Source: Streptomyces sp. 11x1
Lineage (GTDB): Bacteria > Actinomycetota > Actinomycetes > Streptomycetales > Streptomycetaceae
Direction of reading: 5' to 3'
NCBI RefSeq assembly: GCF_032598905.1
Contig: NZ_CP122458.1
Location: 9,015,001-9,079,000, forward strand
DNA: 64,000 nt
Shown here: positions 17,714 through 27,320 of the stretch, in pieces
Position numbering within the stretch: position 1 is the stretch's first letter
Layout of the letters: each line of letters opens with the position of its first letter
Notes under the pieces: generated by a model
Told to the model about the DNA's origin: nothing
Seen by the model: the letters and a program-made list of their open reading frames with translations, nothing else
The model's database searches: none
Program-made: the position numbers and the translations under genes

Positions 17714-19264
17714 CTACGCGTCGGCCTTCAAGAGATCCGCACACTTCTCGCCGATCATCATCGTCGTGATGCACGGATTCACGGTCACCAGATCCGGCAT
17801 CACCGACCCGTCCGCCACCCGCAGCCCCTCGATCCCCTTCACCCGCAGCCGCGCGTCCAGCGGGGCCGAGGCGTCGTCGTCCGCACCCATCTTCACCGTG
17901 CAGGCCGGGTGGTAGACGGTGTTGTGGGTCTTGCGGATGTAGTCGAACAGCTCCTCGTCGGTCCGCACGTCGGGTCCGGGCGCCAGCTCGGCCCCGGCCC
18001 ACCCGCTCAGCGCCGGCTGCGCCGCGATCCGCCGGGCGAGCCGGAGACCGTACGTCATCACGCGCACGTCGTGCTCGTGCGTGAAGTAGCGCGGGTCGAC
18101 CTTCGGCTTGTCCCGGTAGTCGCGGGTGCGCAGCCGCACGGTGCCCCGGGACATCGCCCGCGTCACGTTCGGCGTCAGACAGAACGCGTTCTCGGACGTG
18201 GGGTAGCCGTGCCGGGCCGTGTTCATGTCGAACGGCACGGCCCCGTAGTGGAACATCAGGTCCGGCCGGTCCAGGCCCGGCTCGGTGTCGTAGAAGATGC
18301 CCGCCTCCCACCACTGGTTGGACGTGGTGGGCATCGGCTGTGCGGCCTCCCACATGATGACGCCCTCGGGGTGGTCCTGGAGGTTCTCGCCGACGCCCGC
18401 CGAGTCCACGACCACGTCGACACCCACCTCGCGCAGCTGTTCGGCGGGGCCGATGCCGGAGAGCATCAGGATCTTGGGAGTGTCGATGGCGCCGCAGGAG
18501 ACGACGACCTCACGCCGCGCGCGCACCGTCCGGGTGTGGATCAGGTCCGGGTCCAGATACTCGGCGCCGACGCAGCGCCGCCCGTCGAGCACCAGCTTCT
18601 TGGCGCGGACCCCGGTGCGCACGTCCAGGTTCGGACGCCGGCCCATGATCGGGTGCAGATACGCCACCGACGAGGACTGGCGGATGTTGTTCTCGTCGGA
18701 GTTGATCTGGAACCAGTTGGCGCCCCGGACCACCGTCGTGCCCGTGTTGAACGGCGTCGTCGGGATACCCACCTGGACGCACGCCTCCAGCAGGGCGTTG
18801 CCGCACGGGTCCTCGCTCTTGATGGTGCGCAGCTTCACCGGTCCGGAGCGGCCGTGGTGGTCGCCGGGCGCGTCGTTGGTCTCCAGGCGCTGGTAGAGCG
18901 GGAAGAGATCGGCCGCCGACCAGCCCGTGCAGCCCGCGGCCGCCCAGTCGTCGAGGTCCTCCGCCGGTGCCCAGAAGGCGATGCAGGAGTTGTGGGACGA
19001 GCAGCCGCCGAGGACCTTCGCCCTCGCGTGCCGCATGAAGCTGTTGCCGCTGTCCTGCGGTTCCACCGGGTAGTCCCAGTCGTAGCCGGACTCCAACAGG
19101 CCCATCCAGCGTTCCAGCTTCAGGACGTCGTCGTCGCCGACGTCGCTGGGGCCCGCCTCCAGGACGCACACCGTGACCGACGGGTCCTCGGAGAGTCTGG
19201 CCGCCACCACGTTGCCCGCGGTGCCGCCGCCGACCACTACGTAGTCGAACTCGTCTTCGAACAT
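17714..19264 (-). CDS. GMC-family FAD oxidoreductase (choline dehydrogenase-like)
   Basis: 516 residues. The N-terminal FAD-binding motif is VVVGGGTAGNVVAARL. The GMC signatures GGCSSHNSCIAFW and VVVSCGAIDTPKILMLSGIGP are present. The C-terminal active-site region has the His in NTVYHPACTVKMG and VNPCITTMMIGEKCADLL. It is related to choline dehydrogenase and alcohol oxidases, which oxidise an alcohol to an aldehyde in the cytoplasm. It is last in a minus-strand trio with an APC permease and an aldehyde dehydrogenase. Choline oxidation to glycine betaine is plausible; another amino-alcohol is possible. AGGAGG precedes the ATG. Confidence 0.88.
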   Translation of the reverse strand: MFEDEFDYVVVGGGTAGNVVAARLSEDPSVTVCVLEAGPSDVGDDDVLKLERWMGLLESGYDWDYPVEPQDSGNSFMRHARAKVLGGCSSHNSCIAFWAPAEDLDDWAAAGCTGWSAADLFPLYQRLETNDAPGDHHGRSGPVKLRTIKSEDPCGNALLEACVQVGIPTTPFNTGTTVVRGANWFQINSDENNIRQSSSVAYLHPIMGRRPNLDVRTGVRAKKLVLDGRRCVGAEYLDPDLIHTRTVRARREVVVSCGAIDTPKILMLSGIGPAEQLREVGVDVVVDSAGVGENLQDHPEGVIMWEAAQPMPTTSNQWWEAGIFYDTEPGLDRPDLMFHYGAVPFDMNTARHGYPTSENAFCLTPNVTRAMSRGTVRLRTRDYRDKPKVDPRYFTHEHDVRVMTYGLRLARRIAAQPALSGWAGAELAPGPDVRTDEELFDYIRKTHNTVYHPACTVKMGADDDASAPLDARLRVKGIEGLRVADGSVMPDLVTVNPCITTMMIGEKCADLLKADA

Positions 19265-19327
19265 GGGGAGTTGACCTCCTGGGTGCTGTGCTGTCGAGCT
19301 GCTGTGCCGTGCTGTGCTGGGCGGCGC
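19265..19327 (-). repeat. Short GTGCT/CAGCA-rich spacer repeat
   Basis: The 63 bases between the permease stop and the oxidoreductase start are a degenerate run of GTGCT-type pentamers on the plus strand (CAGCA on the transcribed strand). It ends in the AGGAGG ribosome-binding site. It looks like slippage-prone spacer DNA. Confidence 0.5.
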
Positions 19328-20917
19328 TCAGTCCGCCGCCGGGGTGGCGAGAGGGGCGGCGGGCGGCGCGGGCGGCGTGGTGTCGGCCTCGGCGACCACG
19401 CGGTGCTCGGCGAGTACGCCGGTCTTGTGCCGCTGGACGAACCAGTAGTAGGCGAAGCCTCCGCCGCCGATGATCCCGACGAAGAGGACCGCGCCCCACT
19501 GCAGGTACCAGTGGAACGGGGCGGCCGCGTTGTAGACCGCCGCGCGCGGCCAGATCAGGTTGAGGGTCATGCCCGCGCCCCAGAGCACGGCGAGGATGTT
19601 CACGGGCAGGCCCCAGCGGCCCAGCGAGAACCGGCCGTCCCCGGCGGGCTGCCACGTGCCGCGCAGCCGCGCCACCAGCATCGGCACGGTGACGCCCAGA
19701 TAGGCCAGGTAGATCATGATGATGCCGATGCTGGTCACCACGGTGAAGATCTGCGGCTGACGGATGTTGACCACGAGGATCGCCAGCGCCAGCACGCCGA
19801 TGATCACGGTCGGCAGGACCGGCGTCTGGAAACGCGGGTGACACTTGGCCAGCTTCGAGGACGCGGGCAGGTTGTTGTCGCGGGCCATCGCGAACGCCAG
19901 CCGGACGGCCGCGGTGTGGACGGCCAGAGCGCACACGGTGACCGCGATCAGGACGCACCACAGCATGGCCTTGCCGGCCGTCGGGCCGAGCACGTTGAGC
20001 ACCACGTACTGCAGGCCGTCCGTGGACAGCTGCTCGCCCTTCAGGCTGGAGACGCTCATCAGCGCCAGGAGCAGGATCAGACCGCCGAGGACGAACGAGG
20101 CGACGATCGCCCGGATGATCGCGCGCGGGGCGTTGCGGGTCGGGTCCAGGGACTCCTCGCCGAGCGAGGCGGCCGTGTCGAAGCCGTACATGACGTACGC
20201 CGACGCCAGCGACGCCACGAGGAACGCGCCCAGGTAGCCGTTGCCGTAGCCGTCCCCCGTGCCGTTGGTCTCCAGGACCACCTGCGGGCCGCGGGTGATG
20301 TGGACGGCGAACAGCACGATCAGGACGACGGTGGCGATCAGCTCGATGAACACGCCCGCGGTGTTGATCCGTGCCATCAACTTGACGCCGAAGGCGTTCA
20401 CCAAGGTGGTGAACAGGATCAGCACCGCGGCCAGGACGACCGCGTTGGTCGCCACGTCGTACTTGCCGGTGCCGTCGCCGACGAACTGGAACACGTCTGA
20501 GATCTGCGGCAGCGTCAGCTGGTAGGCCAGCGCTACCGCCGCGATCGACACGACGGAGGCGGCCAGCATCATCCAGCCCGCGAGCCAGCCCAGATGCGGA
20601 TTGCCTATCTTCTTCGACCAGTTGTAGACCGAGCCCGCGACCGGGTAGCGGGCGGCCAGCTCGGCGAAACACAGCGCGACCATGAACTGGCCGACGAACA
20701 CCATCGGCCACGACCACCAGTAGGCCGGGCCGCCACTGGCGAAGCCGAAGTAGAACAGCTGGAAGGTGCCGGTCAGGATCGAGATATAGCTGATCCCGGC
20801 GGCGAAGGTGTGGAAGTTGCCCAGGGTGCGCTTGAGTTCGGGCTTGTAGCCGAACTCGGTGAGTTCGGTGTCGTCGGAGGAGTTCTTCGGTCCGGTGGGT
20901 TGCTCGATGGTCGTCAT
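19328..20917 (-). CDS. APC-superfamily amino acid/amine permease
   Basis: 529 residues with about 12 transmembrane helices. The N-terminal family region FGYKPELKRTLGNFHTFAAGISYISILTG is followed by the conserved YPVAGSVYNWSKKIGNPHLGWLAGW. A middle segment MYGFDTAASLGEESLDPTRNAPRAI is typical of the GABA/ethanolamine/choline branch of APC transporters. It probably imports the substrate of the flanking dehydrogenases. The start is the ATG at 20917; longer upstream extensions lack membrane character. It is 67 bases downstream of the aldehyde dehydrogenase and so is in the same operon. Confidence 0.9.
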   Translation of the reverse strand: MTTIEQPTGPKNSSDDTELTEFGYKPELKRTLGNFHTFAAGISYISILTGTFQLFYFGFASGGPAYWWSWPMVFVGQFMVALCFAELAARYPVAGSVYNWSKKIGNPHLGWLAGWMMLAASVVSIAAVALAYQLTLPQISDVFQFVGDGTGKYDVATNAVVLAAVLILFTTLVNAFGVKLMARINTAGVFIELIATVVLIVLFAVHITRGPQVVLETNGTGDGYGNGYLGAFLVASLASAYVMYGFDTAASLGEESLDPTRNAPRAIIRAIVASFVLGGLILLLALMSVSSLKGEQLSTDGLQYVVLNVLGPTAGKAMLWCVLIAVTVCALAVHTAAVRLAFAMARDNNLPASSKLAKCHPRFQTPVLPTVIIGVLALAILVVNIRQPQIFTVVTSIGIIMIYLAYLGVTVPMLVARLRGTWQPAGDGRFSLGRWGLPVNILAVLWGAGMTLNLIWPRAAVYNAAAPFHWYLQWGAVLFVGIIGGGGFAYYWFVQRHKTGVLAEHRVVAEADTTPPAPPAAPLATPAAD

Positions 20918-20984
20918 GAGCGGACTCCTGATGGGCCTGGGGAGGGGAGGGGGGAGCGGCTCTGCGGGTGCCGAGATCAGCGGA

Positions 20985-22451
20985 CTAGGCGAACCAACCC
21001 TGCGGTGCCGGGGCCGTGTTGCGCCAGATGTGCTTCGCCTCGCGGTATTCGGCGAGTCCCGTCGGCCCGAGCTCACGGCCGAATCCGGACTGCTTGCATC
21101 CGCCCCACTCGGCCTGCGGCACATAGGGGTGGTAGTCGTTGATCCACACCGTGCCGATCCGCAGCCGGGCCGCCGTCCGCCGGGCCCTGGCCTCGTCCGT
21201 CGTCCATACGGCGCCGGCCAGACCGTAGATGGTGTCGTTGGCCAGCCGTACGGCCTCGTCCTCGCTGCTGAACCGTTCCACCGTCAGCACCGGCCCGAAC
21301 GACTCGTCCTGGACCACGGACATCGAGGCCGTGCACTCGTCCAGGACGGTCGGCAGGTAGTAGAAGCCCTCGTCGTACGCGTCGCCGCTCGGCCGCTCGC
21401 CGCCGCAGCGCAGCACCGCGCCCTCGGCGATGCCCCGGGCGACGTACTCCTCGACCTTCGCGCGGTGGGCGGCGGAGATCAGCGGGCCGGTCTGCGCCCG
21501 CTCGTCGAAGGGCCCGCCCAACCGGATCTCCCGCGTCCGGCGGACGACCTCGTCGACGAACCGGTCGTGCAACGAGTCCTCCACCAGCAGACGGGCGCCC
21601 GCCGAGCAGACCTGCCCCGAGTGCAGGAAGACCGCGGTCAGCGCCATGTCGACGGCCGTGTCGAAGTCGGCGTCCGCGAAGACGATGTTCGGGTTCTTGC
21701 CGCCGAGCTCCAGGGCGACCTTCTTCACGCTCGCGGCGGCGTTGGCCATCAGCCGACGGCCGGTCTCGAGGCCACCGGTGAACGAGACCAGGTCCACATC
21801 GGGGTGCTCCGACAGCGGGGCACCCGCCTCGGGACCGGCGCCCAGGACGAGGTTGGCCACGCCCTCCGGCACCCCGGCCTCCGCCAGCAACCGCATCAGA
21901 AGGATCGCGGTGTGCGGGGTCAGCTCGCTCGGCTTCAGCACGAACGTGTTGCCGGCCGCGAGCGCCGGAGCGACCTTCCAGGCCGTCTGGAGCAGGGGAT
22001 AGTTCCAGGGGGTGATCAGCGCGCACACCCCGACCGGCTCGTACACGACCTGGCTGTCGACGCCCGGCTGACCGGTGTCGACGACCCGGCCCGTCTCGGC
22101 GGTGGCCGCACGCCCGAAGTAGCGGAAGCAGTTCGCGATGTCGTCGATGTCGTACTCGCTCTCCACCAGCCGCTTGCCGGTGTCGAGGGACTCGGCGCGG
22201 GCGAGCGCGTCCTTGTCGCGTACGAGGAGATCAGCCACCCGAAGCAGCAGGTCACCGCGATCGGCGGGCGAGGTGGTGGGCCACGGGCCCTCGTCGAAGG
22301 CGCGCCGCGCGGCGGCGATCGCCTCCACGGTGTCCTTGGCGCCGGCCTCGTCGACGACCGCGACCAGGCTGCCGTCGGCGGGGCAGCGGATCTCACGCGT
22401 CCGGCCGTCGAGCGCGGATCGCCATGCTCCGCCGATGAAAAGTTCGGGCAT
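20985..22451 (-). CDS. NAD-dependent aldehyde dehydrogenase (betaine aldehyde dehydrogenase-like)
   Basis: 488 residues. The general-base Glu is E248 in VALELGGKNPNIVF and the catalytic Cys is C282 in HSGQVCSAGARLL. The Rossmann element SFTGGLETGRR and ITPWNYPLLQTAWKVAPALAAGNTFVLKPSE are also present. This is the standard ALDH length and layout. As first gene of the operon with a permease and a GMC oxidoreductase, it likely oxidises the aldehyde made by the GMC enzyme, for example betaine aldehyde to glycine betaine. The substrate is inferred. TTGACT occurs twice, 11 bases apart, about 90 bases upstream on the coding strand and may be part of the promoter. Confidence 0.92.
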   Translation of the reverse strand: MPELFIGGAWRSALDGRTREIRCPADGSLVAVVDEAGAKDTVEAIAAARRAFDEGPWPTTSPADRGDLLLRVADLLVRDKDALARAESLDTGKRLVESEYDIDDIANCFRYFGRAATAETGRVVDTGQPGVDSQVVYEPVGVCALITPWNYPLLQTAWKVAPALAAGNTFVLKPSELTPHTAILLMRLLAEAGVPEGVANLVLGAGPEAGAPLSEHPDVDLVSFTGGLETGRRLMANAAASVKKVALELGGKNPNIVFADADFDTAVDMALTAVFLHSGQVCSAGARLLVEDSLHDRFVDEVVRRTREIRLGGPFDERAQTGPLISAAHRAKVEEYVARGIAEGAVLRCGGERPSGDAYDEGFYYLPTVLDECTASMSVVQDESFGPVLTVERFSSEDEAVRLANDTIYGLAGAVWTTDEARARRTAARLRIGTVWINDYHPYVPQAEWGGCKQSGFGRELGPTGLAEYREAKHIWRNTAPAPQGWFA

Positions 22452-22672
22452 GTCTTTCGTTCCTCCTGGTCAGCGCCGTACGGCAGGCGCCCTCGCGGCT
22501 GAGCGCCTAACCGGAAGACTGCGTTCTATGCCCAAGAGGGAGTCAAATGTGACAGTCAACACGCCTGGTCAGGAGCATCGCCCTCGGCGAGGGACGACAG
22601 GAGGAGGCGGTCGGGCGGCAGAACCGCCGCCCGAGGGGGCGGGCCCTTCTCGCAAGGCCCGCCCCTGCCGCC

Positions 22673-23224
22673 CTACGGGTGCGACAACTGCCCGGCGCCA
22701 CCCCGACGGCGTATTCGCGCCTGCGCACGCTCGGCCGCCCGTGCCTCATGGCGGGCCCGCCGCCGCTCCCGGCGCAGCGAACGCGCCGTGCTGCTCGGGG
22801 CGGAGACCACCCCGTTGCGCTGCTTCCACACCTGGCGGGTCACCCAGACGTCCAGGACGCCCCAGGTGGCCGCGATCGTGCTCGCCACGCTGCTCAGCAC
22901 CATGGGGAACGCCAGCCAGGAACCCGCGAGGGTGCACAGGACCGCCACCATCGCCTGAAGCAGTGTCACCGCGATGATGAGGACCGCGCGCACCGCCGCC
23001 GTCCGCACCGGATCGGGCAGCCGCCGCCTGCGGGCCGGCTCCTCGATCCACAACGGCCGGTAATACACCTGCTCTTCGTCGCCACGCGCGGAGAGCCCCC
23101 GTTCTTCCACCGCGACGCCGCCCCCCGTCAGGAGGCCGCGGTCCGGTGTGCGAGCGCTCCGCGCCGCCACCTCGGGCGCAGCTGCTCCGTCACCGGACGC
23201 TGCGCGCCGCTCCGCCGTGCCCAT
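22673..23224 (-). CDS. Small membrane protein of unknown function
   Basis: About 183 residues from the ATG at 23224 (GGGGAG ten bases upstream); an upstream in-frame start would add 21 residues. A hydrophilic N terminus of about 80 residues is followed by two or three hydrophobic helices (AVRAVLIIAVTLLQAMVAVL, GSWLAFPMVLSSVASTIAATW). A very basic C terminus, rich in Arg, follows and is probably cytoplasmic. No catalytic motif is visible. It is transcribed away from the conservon and lies alone between the betaine-type operon and cvnA. Confidence 0.7.
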   Translation of the reverse strand: MGTAERRAASGDGAAAPEVAARSARTPDRGLLTGGGVAVEERGLSARGDEEQVYYRPLWIEEPARRRRLPDPVRTAAVRAVLIIAVTLLQAMVAVLCTLAGSWLAFPMVLSSVASTIAATWGVLDVWVTRQVWKQRNGVVSAPSSTARSLRRERRRARHEARAAERAQARIRRRGGAGQLSHP

Positions 23225-23642
23225 CAACTCGTCACTCCCCACCGCCGGTGGACCAACAGATCCGGATCCATGGACCCGGCCCCCCACTGGTGCCCGACTT
23301 CCTCTGGTTTACGCCGCCTGAGAGCGGCCTGCGGGATCTATGGCCGATTCCGCCTCCGATTCCCGTACAGAAAGACGATCGAGGTCCGCCGAAGATTCCC
23401 GCGGAACGAAAAAATCCGGCCAACCGGCAGACTTCCCCGACGGGATGTCATTGGTTCAAGTGCCGGACGGCTGGCGGCAATCTCCCCCAATGAACGGACA
23501 ACTCCCCCTGTCCGGTTCGCCTCTGGTGCCGCGGGCGCCCGGACGCCTCTTCGAGATACGTGTGAGTCGGTAGTAGGCTCACGCCGTTTGTTGACGCACA
23601 TGTGTACCCCCGGACCTGGCGGGGGTCGAGCTGGGGGAGGCC
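23225..23642 (+). promoter_or_regulatory. Intergenic region with probable conservon promoter
   Basis: This 418-base spacer lies between divergent genes and holds no convincing gene. A candidate cvn promoter is TTCGAG (23550-23555), an 18-base spacer and TAGGCT (23574-23579). It leaves a leader of about 57 bases before the GGGGGAGG site of cvnA. A 13-base palindrome CCACCGCCGGTGG (23239-23251) sits near the start of the divergent membrane-protein gene. Confidence 0.5.
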
Positions 23643-26426
23643 ATGCGCTTTCGCGGGAAATCGATCCGCCGGAAGATCGTGGCGCTGTTGCTCGTGCCCT
23701 TGGTGGCCCTGACGGGTGTCTGGACCTTCGCCACGGTGCTGACGGGCCGTGAGGCGAGCGATCTCTTCAGGGTCGCGGACATCGTCGAGGAAGTCGGCTT
23801 CCCCACCGAGGACACCATCCGTGTGCTCCAGCAGGAACGCCGTCAGACCCTCGTCTACCTCGCCGACCCCCGGTCCGACGAGGCGGTCGCGGCACTCGAC
23901 CGCAGCCGGGCCGCCACGGACAAGGCCGTCGGGGAGTTCCGCAAGCACGCCGCTGACGCCGACCTGCGGGACGAGATGGGCGAGTCCACCTCGCTGCGGC
24001 TGACGACGATCCTGGACGCCCTCGACACCCTGCCCTCCCTGCGGACGACCGTCGAGAGCGGCACCGTCACCGTCACCCAGGCCCTCGGCCACTACAACGA
24101 ACTGGTCGACCCCTGCTTCACCCTGCTCTCCGACCTGCCCGCGCTCGACAGCGTGGAGATGGACAAGCAGGGCCGCGCCCTGGTCAACGTCGGCCGCGCC
24201 CGTGAACTCCTCTCCCGCGAGGACGCGCTGCTCAGCTCGGTGCTCGTCGCGGACCGCATCACCAAGGAGGAGATCCGCGACTTCTCCGACCTGGTCGCCC
24301 AGCGCACCCTGATGTACGACATCAGCCTGCCGCAGCTGCCCACCGCCGACCGCGACCGTTTCGCCGACTACTGGAAGAACGCCAGCACCGCGCCCCTGCG
24401 TTCGGTCGAACAGGCCGTCATCGCCTCCGACCCAGGCAGGCCCACCAAGTTCACCGCGAAGAGCTGGGACACCTCGGTCGAGCCCGTGCTCGCCGACCTC
24501 CGCGACCTCAGCATCGAAGCGGGCGACCGCTACCAGGACCGGGTCCGCCCGCTGGTCACCAACGTCATCCTGAAGGCCGCCGTCGCCGGTGTCCTCGGCC
24601 TCTTCGCCCTGCTCTTCTCGCTCTTCATGTCCGTCCGCATCGGCCGCATCCTCATCCGCGACCTGCGCCGGCTCCGCCAGGAGGCCCACGAGACCGCCGG
24701 GGTCCGGCTGCCCAGCGTGATGCGCCGGCTCGCCGCGGGCGAACAGGTCGACGTGGAGACCGAGGTGCCCCACCTCGAGTACGACAAGAACGAGATCGGC
24801 GAGGTCAGCCAGGCCCTCAACACCCTGCAGCGGGCGGCCGTCGAGGCCGCCGTCAAGCAGTCCGAACTCCGCAGCGGGATCTCCGAAGTCTTCGTCAACC
24901 TCGCCCGCCGCAGCCAGGTCCTGCTGCACAAGCAGCTCACCCTCCTCGACACCATGGAACGCCGGACCGAGGACACCGACGAACTCGCCGACCTGTTCCG
25001 TCTGGACCACCTGACGACCCGTATGCGCCGCCACGCCGAGGGCCTGGTCATCCTCTCCGGAGCGGCCCCCTCCCGGCAGTGGCGCAAGCCGATCCAGCTG
25101 ATGGACGTCGTGCGCGCGGCCGTCGCCGAGGTCGAGGACTACGAGCGGATCGAGGTCCGTCGGCTGCCCCGGGTCGCCGTGACCGGCCCCGCGGTCGCCG
25201 ACCTCACCCACCTGGTGGCCGAACTCCTGGAGAACGCCACGGTGTTCTCGCCCCCGCACACCGCCGTCCAGGTGCACGGCGAGCGGGTCGCGAACGGCTT
25301 CACCCTGGAGATCCACGACCGAGGCCTCGGCATGTCGGCCGAGGCGCTCCTGGACGCCAACCTCAAGCTCGCCGAGACCCCCGACTTCGAACTCTCCGAC
25401 ACCGACCGGCTCGGGCTCTTCGTGGTCAGCCGGCTCGCCCAGCGGCAGAAGGTCCGCGTCTCCCTCCAGCCCTCCCCGTACGGCGGCACGACGGCCGTGG
25501 TGTTCATCCCGGACGCCCTGCTCACCGACGACGTCCCCGACACCAACGGCATCGGCTTCCGGCTCGACCGCGCTCACCCCACCCGCGAGGCCGAACTGGA
25601 GGAGGAGCGCAACGCGGCCCTCTCCCAGGTGCCGGTCCGGCTCCCTGGGCTCACCGCGGGCATCCTCGACGGCCCGGTGGAGCTGGAAGCACCGGTCGAC
25701 CTGGAGCCCCTGGGCGGCTTCCCGGCCCCCCTCGGCGACGAGGAGCCCGAGCAGGGCGGGCTGTTCCGGCCCCGCCGTTCGCTCACCGGGATCACCGACG
25801 ACCAGCAGCCGGCGCGTGACGGTGAAGGGCGGCAGGCCCCCTTCACCGACCCCGACCCGACGCTCGGCCCCGTGCCGCTGCCCCAGCGCCGGACCCCCCA
25901 TCTCGTCAGCTCGCACGGCCGTTCGGTGACCGGGGCCAGGACCAGGCACCCGGAGGACGAGCTTGCTCAGGGCCGCCCGGCGGGCCCCGAGGGCACCGCG
26001 GACACCCGCCCGCTCACCGCCCTGCCCCCCGGCGGCCACGACGGCCCCGCGCTGCCCCAGCGCCGCCGCACGACCCCGGCGGGCGACTCGGCCCCGACGA
26101 CCTCGCCGTACGGCACGGGCGAGCCCACCCCGCGCGCGGACACGACGACCGACCAGGCAGAATCAGCTCCGAGCCCGCTGCCCCGTCGTGTCCGACAGGC
26201 CAGCCTGGCACCGCAGTTGAAGGAGGGACCGGACCGGCGCAACGAACGCGAGAGGTCCCGCCCCGAGCGGCACCAGGACCCGGCCGAGCGGGACGCAGAC
26301 GAGGTACGCAGCCGTATGGCCTCGCTCCAACGGGGTTGGCAGCGCGGCCGCGAGGAGAACGTCGAGGGCGATGGCGCCCGGGACGGCTCAGCACCACGAG
26401 GAACGACTAAGGGGGACGGTCGATGA
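23643..26426 (+). CDS. cvnA: Conservon sensor-like histidine kinase CvnA
   Basis: 927 residues. A transmembrane helix at about 11-32 is followed by an extracytoplasmic NIT-type sensing domain (about 60-290). A second helix lies at about 306-333, with a HAMP-like linker to about 400. The ATPase domain has the N box LLENATVFSPP near 528 and the G1 box DRGLGMS near 560. A Pro-rich, disordered tail runs from about 700 to the end. This is the usual conservon first gene. In Streptomyces the Cvn proteins form a membrane-associated complex that works like a G-protein-coupled signalling unit in development and secondary metabolism. The stop overlaps cvnB (ATGA). The signal is unknown. Confidence 0.93.
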   Translation: MRFRGKSIRRKIVALLLVPLVALTGVWTFATVLTGREASDLFRVADIVEEVGFPTEDTIRVLQQERRQTLVYLADPRSDEAVAALDRSRAATDKAVGEFRKHAADADLRDEMGESTSLRLTTILDALDTLPSLRTTVESGTVTVTQALGHYNELVDPCFTLLSDLPALDSVEMDKQGRALVNVGRARELLSREDALLSSVLVADRITKEEIRDFSDLVAQRTLMYDISLPQLPTADRDRFADYWKNASTAPLRSVEQAVIASDPGRPTKFTAKSWDTSVEPVLADLRDLSIEAGDRYQDRVRPLVTNVILKAAVAGVLGLFALLFSLFMSVRIGRILIRDLRRLRQEAHETAGVRLPSVMRRLAAGEQVDVETEVPHLEYDKNEIGEVSQALNTLQRAAVEAAVKQSELRSGISEVFVNLARRSQVLLHKQLTLLDTMERRTEDTDELADLFRLDHLTTRMRRHAEGLVILSGAAPSRQWRKPIQLMDVVRAAVAEVEDYERIEVRRLPRVAVTGPAVADLTHLVAELLENATVFSPPHTAVQVHGERVANGFTLEIHDRGLGMSAEALLDANLKLAETPDFELSDTDRLGLFVVSRLAQRQKVRVSLQPSPYGGTTAVVFIPDALLTDDVPDTNGIGFRLDRAHPTREAELEEERNAALSQVPVRLPGLTAGILDGPVELEAPVDLEPLGGFPAPLGDEEPEQGGLFRPRRSLTGITDDQQPARDGEGRQAPFTDPDPTLGPVPLPQRRTPHLVSSHGRSVTGARTRHPEDELAQGRPAGPEGTADTRPLTALPPGGHDGPALPQRRRTTPAGDSAPTTSPYGTGEPTPRADTTTDQAESAPSPLPRRVRQASLAPQLKEGPDRRNERERSRPERHQDPAERDADEVRSRMASLQRGWQRGREENVEGDGARDGSAPRGTTKGDGR

Positions 26427-26857
26427 CCGCACCGAACGCCGACAGGACCGCGACCGGCACGTCCGGGGAGCTGAACTGGCTCCTGGACGACCTGGTGGAG
26501 CGTGTCGCCAGCATCCGCAAGGCGCTCGTGCTCTCCAGCGACGGACTGCCCACGGGCGTCTCCAAGGATCTCACCAGAGAGGACAGCGAGCACCTGGCCG
26601 CCGTCTCCTCCGGCTTCCACAGCCTCGCCAAGGGCGTCGGCCGTCACTTCGAGGCCGGCAGCGTCCGGCAGACCGTCGTCGAGCTCGACGAGGCCTTCCT
26701 CTTCGTCACGGCCGCCGGTGACGGCAGCTGCCTCGCCGTCCTCGCGGACTCCGACGCGGACATCGGCCAGGTCGCCTACGAGATGACCCTCCTCGTCAAG
26801 CGGGTCGGCGTCCATCTGGGATCCGCCCCGCGCACCGACGTGGCCCAGGGCGGGTAG
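26423..26857 (+). CDS. cvnB: Conservon roadblock/LC7 protein CvnB
   Basis: 144 residues of roadblock/LC7 fold, beginning near LNWLLDDLVERVASIRKALVLSSDGLP. The family regulates small GTPases, in keeping with the Ras-like CvnD encoded two genes on. Overlapping start with cvnA indicates translational coupling. It is expected to bind CvnA or CvnD in a cytoplasmic, membrane-attached complex. Confidence 0.95.
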   Translation: MTAPNADRTATGTSGELNWLLDDLVERVASIRKALVLSSDGLPTGVSKDLTREDSEHLAAVSSGFHSLAKGVGRHFEAGSVRQTVVELDEAFLFVTAAGDGSCLAVLADSDADIGQVAYEMTLLVKRVGVHLGSAPRTDVAQGG

Positions 26858-26866
26858 TGGGATGGC

Positions 26867-27262
26867 ATGAGCGGAGACGGTCAGGGAAGAAGCCACTGGT
26901 TCGACGACGAGGCCGGACCAGTGGTGCGTCCGTACGCGATGACACGCGGCCGGACCAATCACGCGATCCAGCACCGCCTCGACCTGATCGCCGTGGTCGT
27001 CACGGAACCGCACGTCGACGACCCGGAGGAGGACCACTCCCTCTCCCCTGAGCACGTCCGTATCGTCGAGCTCTGCCGCGACACCCCTCAGTCGGTGGCC
27101 GAACTGGCCGCCGACCTCGACCTCCCCGTCGGGGTGGTCCGCGTCCTCGTCGGAGACCTCGTGGACGAGGAACTCGTCCACGTGACCCGCCCCGTACCGC
27201 CTGCCGAGCTGGTGGACGAGAGCATCCTGCGCGACGTCATCAACGGCCTCCGGGCGCTCTGA
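26867..27262 (+). CDS. cvnC: Conservon DUF742 protein CvnC
   Basis: 131 residues. The DUF742 core contains VRPYAMTRGRT at the N-terminal side, then HVRIVELCRDTPQSVAELAADLDLPVGVVRVLVGDLVDEELVHV, a winged-helix-like segment. It ends in INGLRAL as most family members do. It follows cvnB by nine bases. Its function inside the conservon is not known in detail, but it is an invariant member of cvn operons. Confidence 0.95.
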   Translation: MSGDGQGRSHWFDDEAGPVVRPYAMTRGRTNHAIQHRLDLIAVVVTEPHVDDPEEDHSLSPEHVRIVELCRDTPQSVAELAADLDLPVGVVRVLVGDLVDEELVHVTRPVPPAELVDESILRDVINGLRAL

Positions 27263-27320
27263 GCGGCGCGGAGGCGGAGCGAACACGTGACAGACACCCC
27301 TTCCAGCAGGAGAAAGACCG

